From: Naasia sp. SYSU D00948 | GTDB taxonomy: Bacteria > Actinomycetota > Actinomycetes > Actinomycetales > Microbacteriaceae | Reading direction: 5' to 3' | DNA length: 64,000 nucleotides | Assembly (NCBI RefSeq): GCF_017916515.1 | Contig: NZ_JAFMTA010000001.1 | Coordinates: 620,001 to 684,000, forward strand | Shown here: positions 25,182-34,300 of the stretch, in pieces | Layout: each line of letters starts with the position of its first letter | Position numbering within the stretch: the stretch's first letter is position 1 | Made by a program: the position numbers and the translations under genes | Notes under the pieces: model-generated | What the model was told of the DNA's origin: nothing | The model's input: only the letters and a program-made list of their open reading frames with translations | Databases searched by the model: none

Positions 25182-27632
25182 TCAGCCCTGAGCGAGGGGA
25201 AGCAGGAACTCGACGCGCGGCACGAAGCGGCGGTGCGCCGACACGTCCGTCCGCTCCCCGACGATCTCGACGGATGCTCGCGCGCGGAGGTCGTCCGAGG
25301 CGGACCCGACGAGGACGTCCATCGTCCCTGGATCGACCACGAAGCGCCCATCGGCTGCGGTGAAGCCGAGCTGTGGCACGTCGATCGCGAACGCGATGGT
25401 CTGCTCCTCCCCCGGCTCGAGCTCCACCTTCGCGAACGCCGCGAGCTGCTGCTCAGGTCTCGTCACTCCGAGTCCCGGAAGCCGCAGGTACACCTGCACG
25501 ACTTCGGCGCCGCGCACCTGCCCCTCGTTCCGAACCGAGACCGACAGGCGCAGCTCGCCGAGCGGGTCCACCTCATGCTGATCGACGAGGACCTCGCCGT
25601 AGCCGAACGAGGTGTAGCTCAGGCCGTGGCCGTAGGCGAACAGGGGCGTATTCGGCAGGTCGACGTACGCGCTGAACATGTCCAATGACGTGCGGCGGGG
25701 TCCGCTTCCGCGCTTCTGCCCCTGGTAGACGGGCACCTGTCCCGCGTGCCGCGGCACTGTGAACGGTAGCTTGCCCGAGGGGCTGGTCCGTCCGAACAGC
25801 ACGTCGGCGATCGCGGGCGCTCCCTCCGGTCCCGGGTAGTAGACGGCGAGCACGGCGGTCGCCTTCTCCACGATCCGGTCAAGCAGATACGGCTTGCCAG
25901 CGAAGAGGACCGCGATGACCGGCTTGCCCGTCGACGTGACGGCGTCGAGGAGCTCGAGCTGCCGAGCGGGAAGCTCGAGCGTCGCAGAGTCGGACCCTTC
26001 GCCCTCGGTGGCGCGGCCCGAGAACGCCGCAGACCGGCCGCCGAGCGCCAGGATCACGACGTCGGCGGCATCCGCCGCCGCCACCGCGGCATCGATGTCG
26101 TGTGGCTCGGAGTCCATCACGCCGGTTCCCGGAACCGAGGTGACACGGGCGGTGGGAACGGCGTCACGGACCGCATCGGCGAGACTCCGCGCACCGTACT
26201 GCTCGCGAACCGCGAGTTCCGGATCGAGGCGGCGCATCGCCTCCATCCGCTCCTCGACCTGCTTGCGCGCCGCCTCCGGCAGGTTGTCGAGCGCGTTCTC
26301 CCAGCCCGCCATCCGCGCCTGTCCCGTCGCGATGCCGCGCAGCATCTCGAGGACCGGCGGGTAGGTGTAATTCGCGAATCCGGCCATCACCGACTCCGCG
26401 TGCGGCCCGACCACGGCGATCGACTCGGTCTCCGGCGAGAGCGGCAGCGCCGCGTCGCGGTTGGTGAGCAGAGTGATCGACTCGGCCGCGAGCTCGCGGG
26501 CCAGCTCGCGGCCTTCCGACACGATCGGAGCGAGGCGCACGGGATCGGCGTCGACGTACGGATTCTCGAAGAGCCCCAGCGCGAACTTCTGAGTGAGCAC
26601 CCGAAGGACAGCGCGGTCGAGCAGGGCGACGTCGATCTCGCCGCCGTCCACCGCCTCCGCCAGGACCTCGCCGTAGCCGTACGGCTGCGGCAGCTCGACG
26701 TCGAGGCCCGCCCCTAGCGCGAGGGCGGCGGCTCGACGGGCGTCGGGGGCTGCGCCCTGCCGCTCCACTGCATAGAAGATCGTGCGGTAGTCGGACACTA
26801 CTGTCCCGTCGAAGCCCAGCCGGCCCCGCAGGAGCTCGTCGAGGATCTCGCGCGAGAGGCCGACCGGCACACCGTCGATCTCCGAGTAGCTGTTCATCAC
26901 GCTGGCAAGGCCGGCGAGACGGATGGCCGCTTCGAACGGTGTGGCGAAGACGTCGTACAGCTCGCGATTCCCGAGATGGGTCGCGGCCATGTTCTGACCG
27001 CCGTCGGTGACCGAGTACCCGAGGAAGTGCTTGGCGGTCGCCAGGACGCCGGAGGCCGGGTCGTCGCCCTGAATGCCTCGCGTGTAGGCCACTCCCATCG
27101 CTGAGACGAGCAGTGGCTCCTCGCCGAACGTCTCGTGCACTCGGCCCCAGCGCGCATCGCGCGCGACGTCGAGCACGGGAGCGAGCGCCTGGCGGATGCC
27201 GATGGCGCGCATCTGCCGGCGGATGATCTCGGCCATCTGCTCCACGAGCTCCGGACGCCACGTCGCGGCCAGCCCGATCGCCGTGGGAAACGACGTGAAC
27301 CCCTCGGCGAGGACGCCGTTGAGAGTCTCGTTGTGGAGGAGCGCGGGGATGCCGAGCCGGGTGTTCTCGGCGAGGTGGCGCTGGATGCCGTTCGCGAGGC
27401 GGGCCACGACGTGCGCAGGACCCGTTCCGACCGAGACGGTTCCGACCTGCCCGATCCCGTTCGCCAGGTGCCGCTCCATCTGGCGCTGGTCGAGGTCGCC
27501 CGACAGCCCGGTGATCGTGTTCGCCAGGATGCCGGTGAGCTGAGACGCCTTCTCGGCGGTCGTCATGCGACCGAGCAGGTCCGTCGCCCGGTCGGCGGCG
27601 GACAGCGAGGGGTCCATGTAGTCCACATTCAT
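25182..27632 (-). CDS. glycoside hydrolase family 3 beta-glycosidase
   Basis: An 816-residue retaining beta-glycosidase. N-terminal GH3 barrel: HNETLNG, LDVARDARWGRVHETFGEEP, AKHFLGY, and the nucleophile Asp in GTVVSDYRTI near residue 280. Then the C-terminal alpha/beta sandwich (GEGSDSATLELP) and a fibronectin-III-like domain (YGHGLSYTSF onward). Family members act on beta-glucosides, beta-xylosides or alpha-L-arabinopyranosides. No signal peptide. ATG 27632 starts 20 bases after the GH2 stop; it is the last gene of the transporter-glycosidase operon. A longer in-frame start (27689) would overlap the GH2 gene. Confidence 0.93.
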   Translation of the reverse strand: MNVDYMDPSLSAADRATDLLGRMTTAEKASQLTGILANTITGLSGDLDQRQMERHLANGIGQVGTVSVGTGPAHVVARLANGIQRHLAENTRLGIPALLHNETLNGVLAEGFTSFPTAIGLAATWRPELVEQMAEIIRRQMRAIGIRQALAPVLDVARDARWGRVHETFGEEPLLVSAMGVAYTRGIQGDDPASGVLATAKHFLGYSVTDGGQNMAATHLGNRELYDVFATPFEAAIRLAGLASVMNSYSEIDGVPVGLSREILDELLRGRLGFDGTVVSDYRTIFYAVERQGAAPDARRAAALALGAGLDVELPQPYGYGEVLAEAVDGGEIDVALLDRAVLRVLTQKFALGLFENPYVDADPVRLAPIVSEGRELARELAAESITLLTNRDAALPLSPETESIAVVGPHAESVMAGFANYTYPPVLEMLRGIATGQARMAGWENALDNLPEAARKQVEERMEAMRRLDPELAVREQYGARSLADAVRDAVPTARVTSVPGTGVMDSEPHDIDAAVAAADAADVVILALGGRSAAFSGRATEGEGSDSATLELPARQLELLDAVTSTGKPVIAVLFAGKPYLLDRIVEKATAVLAVYYPGPEGAPAIADVLFGRTSPSGKLPFTVPRHAGQVPVYQGQKRGSGPRRTSLDMFSAYVDLPNTPLFAYGHGLSYTSFGYGEVLVDQHEVDPLGELRLSVSVRNEGQVRGAEVVQVYLRLPGLGVTRPEQQLAAFAKVELEPGEEQTIAFAIDVPQLGFTAADGRFVVDPGTMDVLVGSASDDLRARASVEIVGERTDVSAHRRFVPRVEFLLPLAQG

Positions 27633-27652
27633 TCCACTCTGTCGAGGACTGA

Positions 27653-30600
27653 TCAGCGGTTCGGCTGCAGGGTGAGACGCCATACCCACCGGTAGCGGTC
27701 ACCGTCGAGACGGTGGTCGGGACGGGTGTCCGGACCGAGCCTCCCGGTCCCCACGCCCCGGTGCGCGACGTCGAGGTGCACGATCGTCCGTTCACTCGGC
27801 GGGAGCTCCCACCAGTGGTCGGCCTGCTCGAGCTCGTGTGGGGCGTAGCGACTCACGTTCAGATGCAGGGGATCGGCGGAGCGCGCCCGAACGACGCCGG
27901 CCGCACCGGCCAGCACCAGCTCGGTGACGCCGCCTCGCGTGCCGTTCTCCTGAGGCACGACGTAGGGCACCGCGAGGTCGTCGACGGTGCTCGTCCACCG
28001 ACCGAGCAGCGCGGAGGCGCGCCGGTCGGGGTAGTTCTCCCACGGCCCGAGGCCGACCCACTCGACCTCGTCGAAGCCGGGAGGAAGCTCGAACCGCATC
28101 CCGACGCGGAGCCCGTCGCGGGTGCCGGGCGGGAGCGCGACGTCTTCAGTGAGGACCCAGTCGCTGTCCCCGACGGCGAGAATCCGCCTGCGGTGCGTCA
28201 CCTCGTCGCCGAAAGCGGTGGCGTACCGGGTGGTGACGACGGTCCCCCCGTCCTCCTCCCCCACGGCGACCTCGGTCGGTTCGAGCGAGAAGAAGCCGGA
28301 CCTGACGAAGCGGTTGTCGAGAGCGAAGGAGGCGTCGTTCTCGGTGAGGGCCCGCCACAGCGCGAGGCGCGGGGGTCCGGCGAGCAGAGGGTGCCGCAGC
28401 TCGCCGTCCTCGCCAAGGGTCGCCCGCTGGGTTCCCGCGGACGGCAGACTCGGGGCCGTAGTCGGGAGGACGATCTGGTGGACGGCGATCTCGGTGCCCG
28501 CAGGCGCCCACGCGGCGTCCGCTCGGGTCCGGACGGTGAGCGTGAGGGCCAGCGAGGAGTCCCGCGCCGCCATGTCGCGGATGCTCCGAGGCAGCTCGAG
28601 AACCGCGTCCGCACCGGGAGCGACGTCCGGGGTCGGAAGAACGACCGCACCTTCCGGGCCCGCCGTCGTCTCCGCCCGCAGCTCGAGCTCGTATCCGGCG
28701 AGGTCCGCGTAGGTCTGCCGGTTGCGGATCGTCAGGCCCCCGGCGAGCGCCTCCTGGGCGCCGGACGTGATGCGGAACGGGCTGAAGATGCCGCGCGCCT
28801 CGAGGAGCGCCGGCTTCGGCGTCAGATCCGGGAACGCGACGCCGTTGAGCAGGACCGGCCCGTCGTTCGGCTGATCGCCGAAGTCGCCGCCGTACCGGTA
28901 GCGGCCGTCCCCATCCGGGTCGAGCCCGTGGTCGAGGAACTCCCAGAGGAATCCGCCTTGCAGGCCGGGGAGCGTCTCGAACAGCTTCCAGTAGTGGTCG
29001 AGACCACCGGTCGAGTTGCCCTGGGAGTACGCGTACTCGCACAGGATGAGGGGCCGGTCCGCACGCTCGTCGGCTGAATACGCCTCCAGCGAGGGGAAGG
29101 AGGGATACATCGGGCAGACGACGTCGGTCGCAGCGTGCCCGCCGTGCCAGTCCTCGGAGACGGCTCCCTCGTAGTGCACGGGACGAGAGGGGTCGACGCG
29201 ACGGGACCACGCCGCCATGGCGTCGTGCGCGGCGCCGTACCCGGTCTCGTTGCCGAGCGACCACAGGACGACGCTGGGGTGGTTCCGGTCCCGCAGCACC
29301 ATCCGTGAGTACCGCCGCAGGAAGCTCGGCAGATACTCCGGGTCGTCGGCCATCTGAGTGGCGAAGGCGTGACCCTCGATGTCGGCCTCGTCGATCACGT
29401 AGAAGCCGAGCTCGTCGCAGAGGCCGAGGAAGACCGGGTCGTTCGGATAGTGGGACGTCCGGATGGCGTTGACGTTCATCCGCTTGAGCAGGGAGAGCTC
29501 GGCGAGCATGCGCTCCCGGCTCATCACGCGCCCGGTGCGCGGGTCGGAATCATGCCGGTTCACCCCTTGGAACAGCGGGCGCCGGCCGTTCACGAGCAGG
29601 TCGCGGCCCCGGATCTCCACTCGGCGGAAACCGACGCGCATCCGGGCCTCGTCCACCACCGTGCCGGCGCCGTTCCGCAGCCGCACCACGACGCCTTCGA
29701 GGTGCGGAGTCTCCGCCGTCCACGGTGGGACATCGAGGTCGTCGAGCGTGACCTCCGCCCATCCAGCGGGAAGACCGTGCGCGACGGTCTGGGCGAAGGC
29801 GGCGGCGACCGGCGCCAGCCGGGCGGGGATCTCCGCTCCGGCGGCCCTGAGGGACAGGAGGTCCATCATGTCGTCCGGCAGCCGGGGTTCCGGCCGGTTG
29901 CTGCGATCGCGCCGCGGCTTCGGCAGGGTCTGCGTCGCGAGTCGGCCGGTCACCGGAGCGGTCTCCGCACGTCCGACTCCCTGCACCTCGACGGTCCAGT
30001 CGACGGACGGCAGATGCGCGAGCCCCGCGGTGGACACCCGCACCCGGAGCGTCCCTCGCTCGGACTCCGGGTCGTAGTCGGCGAGCGCCGCCACATCGGC
30101 CAGGCGGACCTCCGGCACCGAATAGAGGAAGACCGATCGGCTGATGCCGCCGTGCCACCACTGGTCCTGATCCTCGAGGTAGCTCTCCGCCGAGTACTTC
30201 TGCACAACGAGGATGAGTTCGTTGTCGCCGGGCCGCACCTGCTCGGTGACGTCGAACTCGGCCGCCAGATGTGCGTCGCTGCTGACGCCGACCACCTCGC
30301 CGTTCAGGAGGACGCGCAGGACCGACTCGGCTGCGCCGACGTGCAGGATGAGACGCCGCCCGGGTTCCGGGCGCAGCTGCATCGTCCGCCGGTACACCCC
30401 GGTCGGATTCCGCTCGGGGAGGGCCGGCGGCACCTCATCGAAGGGCATCGGGACGTTGGTGTAGTGCGGCGGGTCGCTGAGCTCGGTCATCGTCCAGAGT
30501 CCCGGGACGGTCGTGGTGTCCCAGTCGGTCCCGAGCACTGCATCGGGAGAGGGAAGGAGCTGGAACTCCCATATCCCATCGAGGGACACCTCCGGCTCCC

Positions 30601-30718
30601 GCCGGATGCCGTGCATCGGGAGGCGCCCGACGGGATGGAACCCCGTTACGTCTCTCGGCACGCCGGCGAGGACCGTCCTGTCGACGCTTCTCTCCGCGAC
30701 GGGCGCTCCGGCGCTCAT
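27653..30718 (-). CDS. GH2 beta-galactosidase-type enzyme, long form
   Basis: A 1021-residue LacZ-like enzyme: sugar-binding domain (SLDGIWEFQLLPSP), Ig-like domains, TIM barrel with acid/base Glu in WSLGNETGYG near residue 490 and nucleophile Glu in LILCEYAYSQGNS near 559, FLWEFLDHGLD, and the beta-galactosidase small-chain domain (residues about 745-1015, GLGPWENYPDRR). The GNKKG-like glucuronidase motif is absent. An insertion of about 55 residues (PKPRRDRSNRPEPRLPDD onward, near 255-310) interrupts the first Ig-like region. Its ATG overlaps the GH1 stop (ATGA). No signal peptide. Confidence 0.92.
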   Translation of the reverse strand: MSAGAPVAERSVDRTVLAGVPRDVTGFHPVGRLPMHGIRREPEVSLDGIWEFQLLPSPDAVLGTDWDTTTVPGLWTMTELSDPPHYTNVPMPFDEVPPALPERNPTGVYRRTMQLRPEPGRRLILHVGAAESVLRVLLNGEVVGVSSDAHLAAEFDVTEQVRPGDNELILVVQKYSAESYLEDQDQWWHGGISRSVFLYSVPEVRLADVAALADYDPESERGTLRVRVSTAGLAHLPSVDWTVEVQGVGRAETAPVTGRLATQTLPKPRRDRSNRPEPRLPDDMMDLLSLRAAGAEIPARLAPVAAAFAQTVAHGLPAGWAEVTLDDLDVPPWTAETPHLEGVVVRLRNGAGTVVDEARMRVGFRRVEIRGRDLLVNGRRPLFQGVNRHDSDPRTGRVMSRERMLAELSLLKRMNVNAIRTSHYPNDPVFLGLCDELGFYVIDEADIEGHAFATQMADDPEYLPSFLRRYSRMVLRDRNHPSVVLWSLGNETGYGAAHDAMAAWSRRVDPSRPVHYEGAVSEDWHGGHAATDVVCPMYPSFPSLEAYSADERADRPLILCEYAYSQGNSTGGLDHYWKLFETLPGLQGGFLWEFLDHGLDPDGDGRYRYGGDFGDQPNDGPVLLNGVAFPDLTPKPALLEARGIFSPFRITSGAQEALAGGLTIRNRQTYADLAGYELELRAETTAGPEGAVVLPTPDVAPGADAVLELPRSIRDMAARDSSLALTLTVRTRADAAWAPAGTEIAVHQIVLPTTAPSLPSAGTQRATLGEDGELRHPLLAGPPRLALWRALTENDASFALDNRFVRSGFFSLEPTEVAVGEEDGGTVVTTRYATAFGDEVTHRRRILAVGDSDWVLTEDVALPPGTRDGLRVGMRFELPPGFDEVEWVGLGPWENYPDRRASALLGRWTSTVDDLAVPYVVPQENGTRGGVTELVLAGAAGVVRARSADPLHLNVSRYAPHELEQADHWWELPPSERTIVHLDVAHRGVGTGRLGPDTRPDHRLDGDRYRWVWRLTLQPNR

Positions 30719-31950
30719 CGTGCGGTCGCCTCCCTCGCGAGTTCCGGCAGAGCGCCGCCGCGGGCGACGTCGCCGAGCCAGGCGAGGCTCGGCTTGGGGG
30801 TGCGCTCGAACGTCTCCCGGTCGACGGCGATGAGCCCGAAGGTCGGCTCCCAGTGGCCCCACTCGTAGTTGTCGAGCGCCGTCCAGTGGATGTAGCCGCG
30901 CACGTCGATCCCGTCGTCCATCGCGGCGGCCAGGTGCTGCAGCGCCTCGGCGGTGTAGGCGATCCGGCGCTCGTCGTCCTTCGTCGCGATGCCGTTCTCG
31001 GTGACGATGATCGGCACGCCGCCCGTCACGTCCCTGGTGTGCCGCACGGCGATGCCGAGTGCGTCGGGACGGTACGCCGTGCCGACGAGCGTGTTGTCCG
31101 GGTGCGGCGGATAGGGCTCGATGCCCTCCGGGCCCACCCACTGGGCCGAGTAGGACTGCACGCCCACGAAGTCGTCGCCGCGCGAGCCCTCGAGGTAGAG
31201 GTCCTCCCAGATGTACTCGAGCTCCCGGCGCTTCTCCTCCGCGCCTGGCCGCGTCTCGAACGCGCGGTTCGCCACCGTCCAGCCGACGGCCGCGCCGGTG
31301 CGCTTTCGCACGATGTCGCGGACGGCGTGGTGGGCCTCGACGAACCGCTTGCCGATCTCAGGCTCGGGCGCCGGCAGCGGCTTGCGCGCTCCGTTGTCGT
31401 TCTCCACGGTCGGGCTCTGCCACTCCCCGCTCGCCTGGGCCTGCTGCATCGCCCGCGCGAGCCCCGTCATCATCGCGAGCATGTTCGGCTCGTTCATCGT
31501 GGCGACGTACGGGACGCCGTCGAGGATGCTTGTCGCGGCCTCCACGTAGGAGGTGAACCGTTCGATTGCGCGCTCGCCGAGCCAACCGCCCTCCTCCGCG
31601 AACCAGCGGGGGTTCGTGAAGTGATGCAGGGTCACGAGCGGAGTGAGACCGAGGCCGAGCGCGGTGTCGATCATCCTGCGGTAATGGGCGAGCTGCGCCT
31701 TCGAGATGAGGCCTGGGACCGGCTCGATGCGCGCCCACTCGATGCTGAAGCGGTAGGTGTTCAGCCCGGCCTCGGCCAGCAGCCGCATGTCCTCCGGGTA
31801 GCGGTGGTAGCTGTCGCACGCGTCGCCGCTGCGCTCCATGCCGGGCATCCGGCCCTCGTTCGCCCAGAAGTCGCTGTTGACGTTGCTGCCCTCGACCTGG
31901 TGGGCGGCGGTCGCTGCACCCCAGAGGAAGCCGTCGGGGAAAGAGGTCAT
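30715..31950 (-). CDS. GH1 beta-glucosidase-type enzyme
   Basis: Retaining beta-glycosidase of 411 residues, shorter than the usual 440-470. Start pattern FPDGFLWGAATAAHQVEGSN; acid/base Glu in TMNEPN near residue 153; nucleophile Glu in IVTENGIA near 317; then WTALDNYEW and FGLIAVDRETFERTPKPSL. It is cytoplasmic. Both ends overlap neighbours by four bases (ATGA with GH43 before and GH2 after), indicating coupled translation. Beta-glucoside, beta-galactoside or beta-fucoside substrates are all possible in GH1. Confidence 0.94.
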   Translation of the reverse strand: MTSFPDGFLWGAATAAHQVEGSNVNSDFWANEGRMPGMERSGDACDSYHRYPEDMRLLAEAGLNTYRFSIEWARIEPVPGLISKAQLAHYRRMIDTALGLGLTPLVTLHHFTNPRWFAEEGGWLGERAIERFTSYVEAATSILDGVPYVATMNEPNMLAMMTGLARAMQQAQASGEWQSPTVENDNGARKPLPAPEPEIGKRFVEAHHAVRDIVRKRTGAAVGWTVANRAFETRPGAEEKRRELEYIWEDLYLEGSRGDDFVGVQSYSAQWVGPEGIEPYPPHPDNTLVGTAYRPDALGIAVRHTRDVTGGVPIIVTENGIATKDDERRIAYTAEALQHLAAAMDDGIDVRGYIHWTALDNYEWGHWEPTFGLIAVDRETFERTPKPSLAWLGDVARGGALPELAREATAR

Positions 31951-33434
31951 GAGATGTTCTCCTGGTTGTCGGCCGGCGAGCCGGCGGTGTATTCGAAGCG
32001 GGTGAGCAGGGCGTCGCGGCCGAGCGCCTCGACGCCGATGACGCGGCCGGTGAACCCCCCGGCCACCTCGGTGGACAGGTAGCGGCCGTCGATCTCGGCG
32101 AGCGCGCGGAATCCGTCGCCGTCCCGGTACCCCAGCTGCAGCCGATCGGGGCCGCGACGGAAGCTGTAGCGATCGCCGTCCGCCACCGCGCGGAGGACGA
32201 GCGGCGTCCCAGCCGCCACTCCCGACTGCTCGCCGAGGACCTGGTCCAGCGGCCCGACGACCAGGCGCGCGGACACGCGATCAGCCACTCGCTCCACGGC
32301 GGCCCAGTGCGCGTCGTCGATGCGGACGACGAACGCGGCGTCACCATCGGGCACGGTCACCGCCGCGGTCCACTCTGCGTCGCGCGCTCGGACCGCGAGG
32401 AGCCTCGCGGCCTGGCGGTCCTTGGGCGAGCGACCTGCTTCGATGCGGACTCCGTCGCCGGTCGATCGCGTGAAGCTGCGGGGATCGACGCCCGGCGAGA
32501 TCCAGCGGACATCGAGGGACGCAGAGGAGAAGTCGTCGACGAAGGATGTGATGGTCTCGCGCACTTCGTAGTGGTCCTCGACGACGACCGGCCAGTCGTC
32601 GATCCAGTCCACGCCCGCCAAGAAGGTCTCGCGGCCGTTGACGTGGAATCTCGGGAATGAGCCACGCGGGCGCACCCCGAGGTACACCATCGCCCACTCC
32701 CCATCGGCGAGCTCCACCAGGTCCGCGTGCCCCGTGCTCTGCACCAGGTGAGGCGTGCTGCGGTGGGAGAAGATCGGATTCGCGGGATGCCCTTCGAAGG
32801 GTCCGCCGGGCGTGCGCGACCGCGCGACCGACACGGCGTGTCCGCGGTCGGTCCCGCCCTCCGCGACCACCAAGTACCACCAGCCGTTCCGCTGGAGGAG
32901 GTGCGGTCCCTCAGGATCGGCGAGACCGGTCCCCTCCCACAGGTGCTGCGGCTCGGAGAGCAGCCTGCCGCTCGCCGGGTCCACCTGCGCCTGCTGGAGA
33001 CCGAGCATTGGGTTGGCCCAGGTGAGGTAGCACGTGCCGTCGTCGTCCCAGGCGAGATCCGGGTCCATCCCCCAGGCGCCGGTCGTGTAGACCGGGTCGC
33101 TCCAGTCACCGGCGGGGTCCGCGGCGGACACGATGAGGTGCCCCCGCATGATGTCCGCGATGTTCGTGGTGATCATCCAGAACCGGCCGTCGTGGTGGCG
33201 GATGGTCGGCGCGTAGATGCCCTTGCTCGCGCCCTCGAGGCCAGGCTGCACGTTGAGCTGGCTGGGACGGTCGAGCACGTTGCCGATCTGCTCCCACGTG
33301 AGCAGATCCGTGCTCGTGAAGACCGGCACTCCGGGGAAATACTCGAAGCTCGAGTTGATCAGGTAGAAGCGGTCGCCCACCCGGCAGATTGACGGGTCGG
33401 GGTGATAGCCCGGAAGGATCGGATGCGCGCTCAT
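31947..33434 (-). CDS. GH43 beta-xylosidase / alpha-L-arabinofuranosidase
   Basis: A 495-residue five-bladed propeller enzyme. The catalytic triad is visible: general base Asp13 (YHPDPSI), pKa-modulating Asp near 124-126 (GMDPDLAWDD) and general acid Glu175 (LADPEGPHL). The C-terminal 200 residues are a beta-sandwich domain typical of GH43 xylosidases (subfamily 11/12-like). No signal peptide. The gene starts two bases before the dppF stop and overlaps GH1 by four. It would remove xylose or arabinose from imported glycosides. Confidence 0.93.
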   Translation of the reverse strand: MSAHPILPGYHPDPSICRVGDRFYLINSSFEYFPGVPVFTSTDLLTWEQIGNVLDRPSQLNVQPGLEGASKGIYAPTIRHHDGRFWMITTNIADIMRGHLIVSAADPAGDWSDPVYTTGAWGMDPDLAWDDDGTCYLTWANPMLGLQQAQVDPASGRLLSEPQHLWEGTGLADPEGPHLLQRNGWWYLVVAEGGTDRGHAVSVARSRTPGGPFEGHPANPIFSHRSTPHLVQSTGHADLVELADGEWAMVYLGVRPRGSFPRFHVNGRETFLAGVDWIDDWPVVVEDHYEVRETITSFVDDFSSASLDVRWISPGVDPRSFTRSTGDGVRIEAGRSPKDRQAARLLAVRARDAEWTAAVTVPDGDAAFVVRIDDAHWAAVERVADRVSARLVVGPLDQVLGEQSGVAAGTPLVLRAVADGDRYSFRRGPDRLQLGYRDGDGFRALAEIDGRYLSTEVAGGFTGRVIGVEALGRDALLTRFEYTAGSPADNQENIS

Positions 33435-33436
33435 CC

Positions 33437-34300
33437 CTAGGCGACGGCCCCGGCCTGCTCGGCCTGCTGGCGATGCACTTCCAGGAGCCGGTACCGCTCG
33501 GCACGGCGCTTCTCCTGCTCGATCGGATCGGCGATCGGCGCCGCGAGGAGCAGGCGCTGGGTGTACGGATGCTCGGGCTCCGAGGTCACGGAGGCGGCGG
33601 GACCGGTCTCCACGATGTCGCCCTTGTAGACCACGCTGACCCGGTGGCTGATGTGTCGCACGACGCTGAGGTCGTGCGACACGAACAGATAGGCGACCCC
33701 GGTCCGGCGCTGGATCTCGATGAAGAGGTCCAGCACGATGGCCTGCGTCGAGAGGTCGAGAGCGGAGACCGGCTCGTCGCAGACGATCAGCTTCGGCTCG
33801 GGGGCGAGCGCACGCGCGATGGCGACGCGCTGGCGCTGGCCGCCGCTGAACTCCCGCGGCAGCCGCTCGGCGGCGTCCCTCGGCAGGCCGACCTGATCGA
33901 GCAGGGTCCGCACCCGAGCACGGGCGTCCTTCGCGGTCGCGCCCTGGACGACGAGCGGCTCGCTCAGAATGTCCCCGACGGTCATCGACGGGTTGAGCGA
34001 CGTGTACGGATCCTGGAACACGACCTGGAGCTCGCGGGCGAGCTTGCGCCGCTCGGCGGCACTGACGTGCGTGATGTCCTGGCCGTCGAAGATGATCCGT
34101 CCGCCGCTCGGCTTCACGAGGCCGAGCACCGCGCGTCCGATCGTCGTCTTGCCGGATCCGGACTCTCCCACGACTCCGAGCGTCTCGCCTTCGCCGATCG
34201 TCAGCGAGACCCCGTGCAGCACCTCCGTGGCCTTCGCGCGGAAGCCGCGGCCGGGATACGTCACGCGCAGGTCGGTGACCTCGAGCAGCGGATTCGTCAT
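33437..34300 (-). CDS. ABC transporter ATP-binding protein, OppF/DppF type
   Basis: A 287-residue ATPase of the oligopeptide/oligosaccharide importer family. Walker A GESGSGKTTIG near residue 46, signature FSGGQRQRVAIARAL, Walker B LIVCDEPVSALD, and the Opp-type C-terminal tail (EHPYTQRLLLAAPIADP). Its ATG overlaps the stop of the permease-ATPase fusion by four bases (ATGA). It pairs with the ATPase half of that fusion to power one importer. Confidence 0.94.
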   Translation of the reverse strand: MTNPLLEVTDLRVTYPGRGFRAKATEVLHGVSLTIGEGETLGVVGESGSGKTTIGRAVLGLVKPSGGRIIFDGQDITHVSAAERRKLARELQVVFQDPYTSLNPSMTVGDILSEPLVVQGATAKDARARVRTLLDQVGLPRDAAERLPREFSGGQRQRVAIARALAPEPKLIVCDEPVSALDLSTQAIVLDLFIEIQRRTGVAYLFVSHDLSVVRHISHRVSVVYKGDIVETGPAASVTSEPEHPYTQRLLLAAPIADPIEQEKRRAERYRLLEVHRQQAEQAGAVA

